NCBI GenBank assembly: GCA_900239685.1
Contig: OENT01000351.1
Location: 1-64,000 of the forward strand
From: Rotaria macrura
Taxonomy: Eukaryota; Rotifera; Eurotatoria; Philodinida; Philodinidae
DNA length: 64,000 bases
Reading direction: 5' to 3'
Below the pieces are notes generated by a model. The model was not told the DNA's origin. It did not search any database and saw only the letters and a list, made by a program, of their open reading frames with translations. The translations under genes were made by a program, and so were the position numbers. How positions within the stretch are numbered: position 1 is the stretch's first letter; each line of letters begins with the position of its first letter. Of this stretch, positions 62,356-64,000 are shown in pieces.

Positions 62356-64000
62356 CTGAAAATTATAAATAATTTAGTGTAAGTATAAGAAATTATCAGT
62401 TACAGATCGAATTGAATGCAAGTGGAATGCTGAAATGTTCTCTATTCATCTAATGAATTGAATATTAAAAGTGGAAACGAAAATATGGAACTACTTTCAA
62501 ACGTTCTTCATTGAAGTAATTGGTCTATAATATTTGCTTGTAATGCAAACCAATAAAGTCGTTGATGTCAAAAAGATAATAATAATTAGAAATTGTTTCC
62601 GATAAATAATAATAAGAAATCTGAGCTTGAAGAGTAGAGGATAATTTTTTGTTTAAACGATTCATTAGCGAAGAAAGTTCGTGTTTCAATCTCAATCATT
62701 AAAGATGATAAAGCTGCGAAGTCATGGCAGAGTAGTATCGAGGATAAGTTGAACAGCAAACTTTTTTAGTTGACTCAATGAAATGATAGATTTTCAGAGT
62801 ATGATTTCATTGTTTTTTTTTGTCTACTAGATGAGCCGATATTACAACAGCAACTTTAGTTTTTCTCTACTGTCAATGCATGCTCAAAGTGTTCTGTAGG
62901 TTTCATGGCCATGTTTATCGATATTGGATTTTTTAACTCTTGAAAAAGTTTAGATTGACTGTTCCTTTGTATCTTGATTCAGAAATTAGTTTTAGCTTTG
63001 TTCAAGTATTTGAGATATCATATTCATTGTATGTTTCGATGTCTATCAAGCAAACTCAAATTATACTTATCTTTCAAATTGGAAAAAAGGGAAAGTCGAA
63101 TAAAAACTTTTTTATCAATATTTTTCTTACGAACTTAGATAAAAATCAAGATGAAATAAAAATTAGCCGCAGAATTATTTTTATTACCACGACCAAAAGT
63201 ATCAATAAGCAAAATCTTGAAAAATAAAATCTTCAGTGCGATTCCCTCTAGTACGCTAATTTTTATTCCTTTCACTGTGTTACTATTTCATTGTCGAATA
63301 CTTCTTCTCACTCATCTAATCATTGGTTTGATGAACAGATAAAACTCATCAAACAGCGTTCTTTTTTCATAATTAAGGCCTAACTTAAGAAATGATGATG
63401 AATCATGATGATCATGTAGGGACTTATAAATATTCATCATTCTTGAAAGTTAGTATTTATCGAGTTTTTAATTTTATGTTGGACAAAGGAAAACAATGGC
63501 AAATCAGAGTATCATCGGCGATAATTATCATATAATCGTTCATTTGTATTAAAATGTATGCCAACACTTTAGATATCAATACAGATATTCAAGTGTTCTA
63601 AAACATTCTTAGCTTTGCTATATATAACTTTCAGATTTTTTCAAATTCGACTTCTAAACTCTACCATGAATAGAACCTGTATTTGGAAGGGGAGAGTAGC
63701 AAACACTGTGGTTTACACTTTACGTAGTTTTTTATCTTCAAAAATACATGAGCATTTCAGAGAATAATCATATTACGGAAAAGATTTCGACTATGAATAG
63801 ATTTCTTTCTTCGAAATCTATTTCATATTATGTCTCTGTCATTTCTATATCGACGTAAGATAAGAATATTTCAACTGCATAGTTCTCTGAACTTTCTATT
63901 AAGCTGAAAAATGAAATATTATTTTGTCTATCATTCTTGGTGTTGTGTCTTGTACATCATGCAGTTTAATTTGATGTTTAACGATGATTTTCTTCTCTTA
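62356..64000. other. Probable upstream intron of the KH gene
   Basis: No open exon was recognised on either strand up to the right edge. The plus-strand ORF at 62940-63227 is low in complexity and has no domain. Since the KH exon begins at a splice acceptor, at least the adjacent part should be intron. Confidence 0.4.

Noticed and set aside
62940-63227. Plus-strand ORF of 95 codons at the right end
   Set aside because: Low-complexity Ile/Lys/Asn-rich product typical of chance ORFs in AT-rich DNA, located where an intron of the minus-strand KH gene is expected.

Overview
This window looks like nuclear DNA of a small invertebrate, most likely a bdelloid rotifer. The evidence is indirect: very AT-rich intergenic DNA, compact genes with many GT-AG introns of about 44-100 bp, a membrane-anchored protein with dozens of FG-GAP repeats, an ADP-ribosyltransferase-like domain fused to TPRs, a mariner copy, and many small inverted-repeat elements. 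No rRNA, tRNA, CRISPR array or bacterial-style operon was seen.

Layout. 1-6.4 kb: a tandem repeat, a decayed mariner (775-2431, TA-flanked, with matching terminal repeats and a secondary insertion), and a 780 bp long-inverted-repeat element. 6.5-9.6 kb: a five-exon NAAA/acid ceramidase-like amidase, with a small inverted-repeat element (9641-10127) just downstream. 10.7-12.7 kb: a CHORD-like Cys/His exon and a RING-finger exon. 14.5-16.6 kb: a two-exon type II membrane glycosyltransferase-like gene. 21.0-23.3 kb: a four-exon single-pass receptor-like gene with a SUEL-lectin-like and CUB-like ectodomain. 25-34.3 kb: a repeat island of palindromic and iterated-motif elements, several TA-flanked and some with nearly identical arms. 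34.7-37.1 kb (minus): an ART-like/TPR protein of four exons. 39.3-40.0 kb: a small Thr/Ser/Lys-rich secreted or anchored protein. 40.9-43.1 kb (minus): an unusual three-exon gene whose N-terminus recalls the RarA/MgsA C-terminal helical domain and whose C-terminus carries a PI-kinase-like D..N / IDF motif pair. 51.2-59.2 kb: a large type II membrane protein with 35 FG-GAP/VCBS units. 61.9-62.4 kb (minus): the last exon of a KH-domain RNA-binding protein.

The genes do not form an evident pathway. They are independent units, on both strands, separated by AT-rich DNA with no recognisable content. All functional calls rest on motif recognition by eye, and splice models rest on GT/AG sites plus reading-frame continuity.
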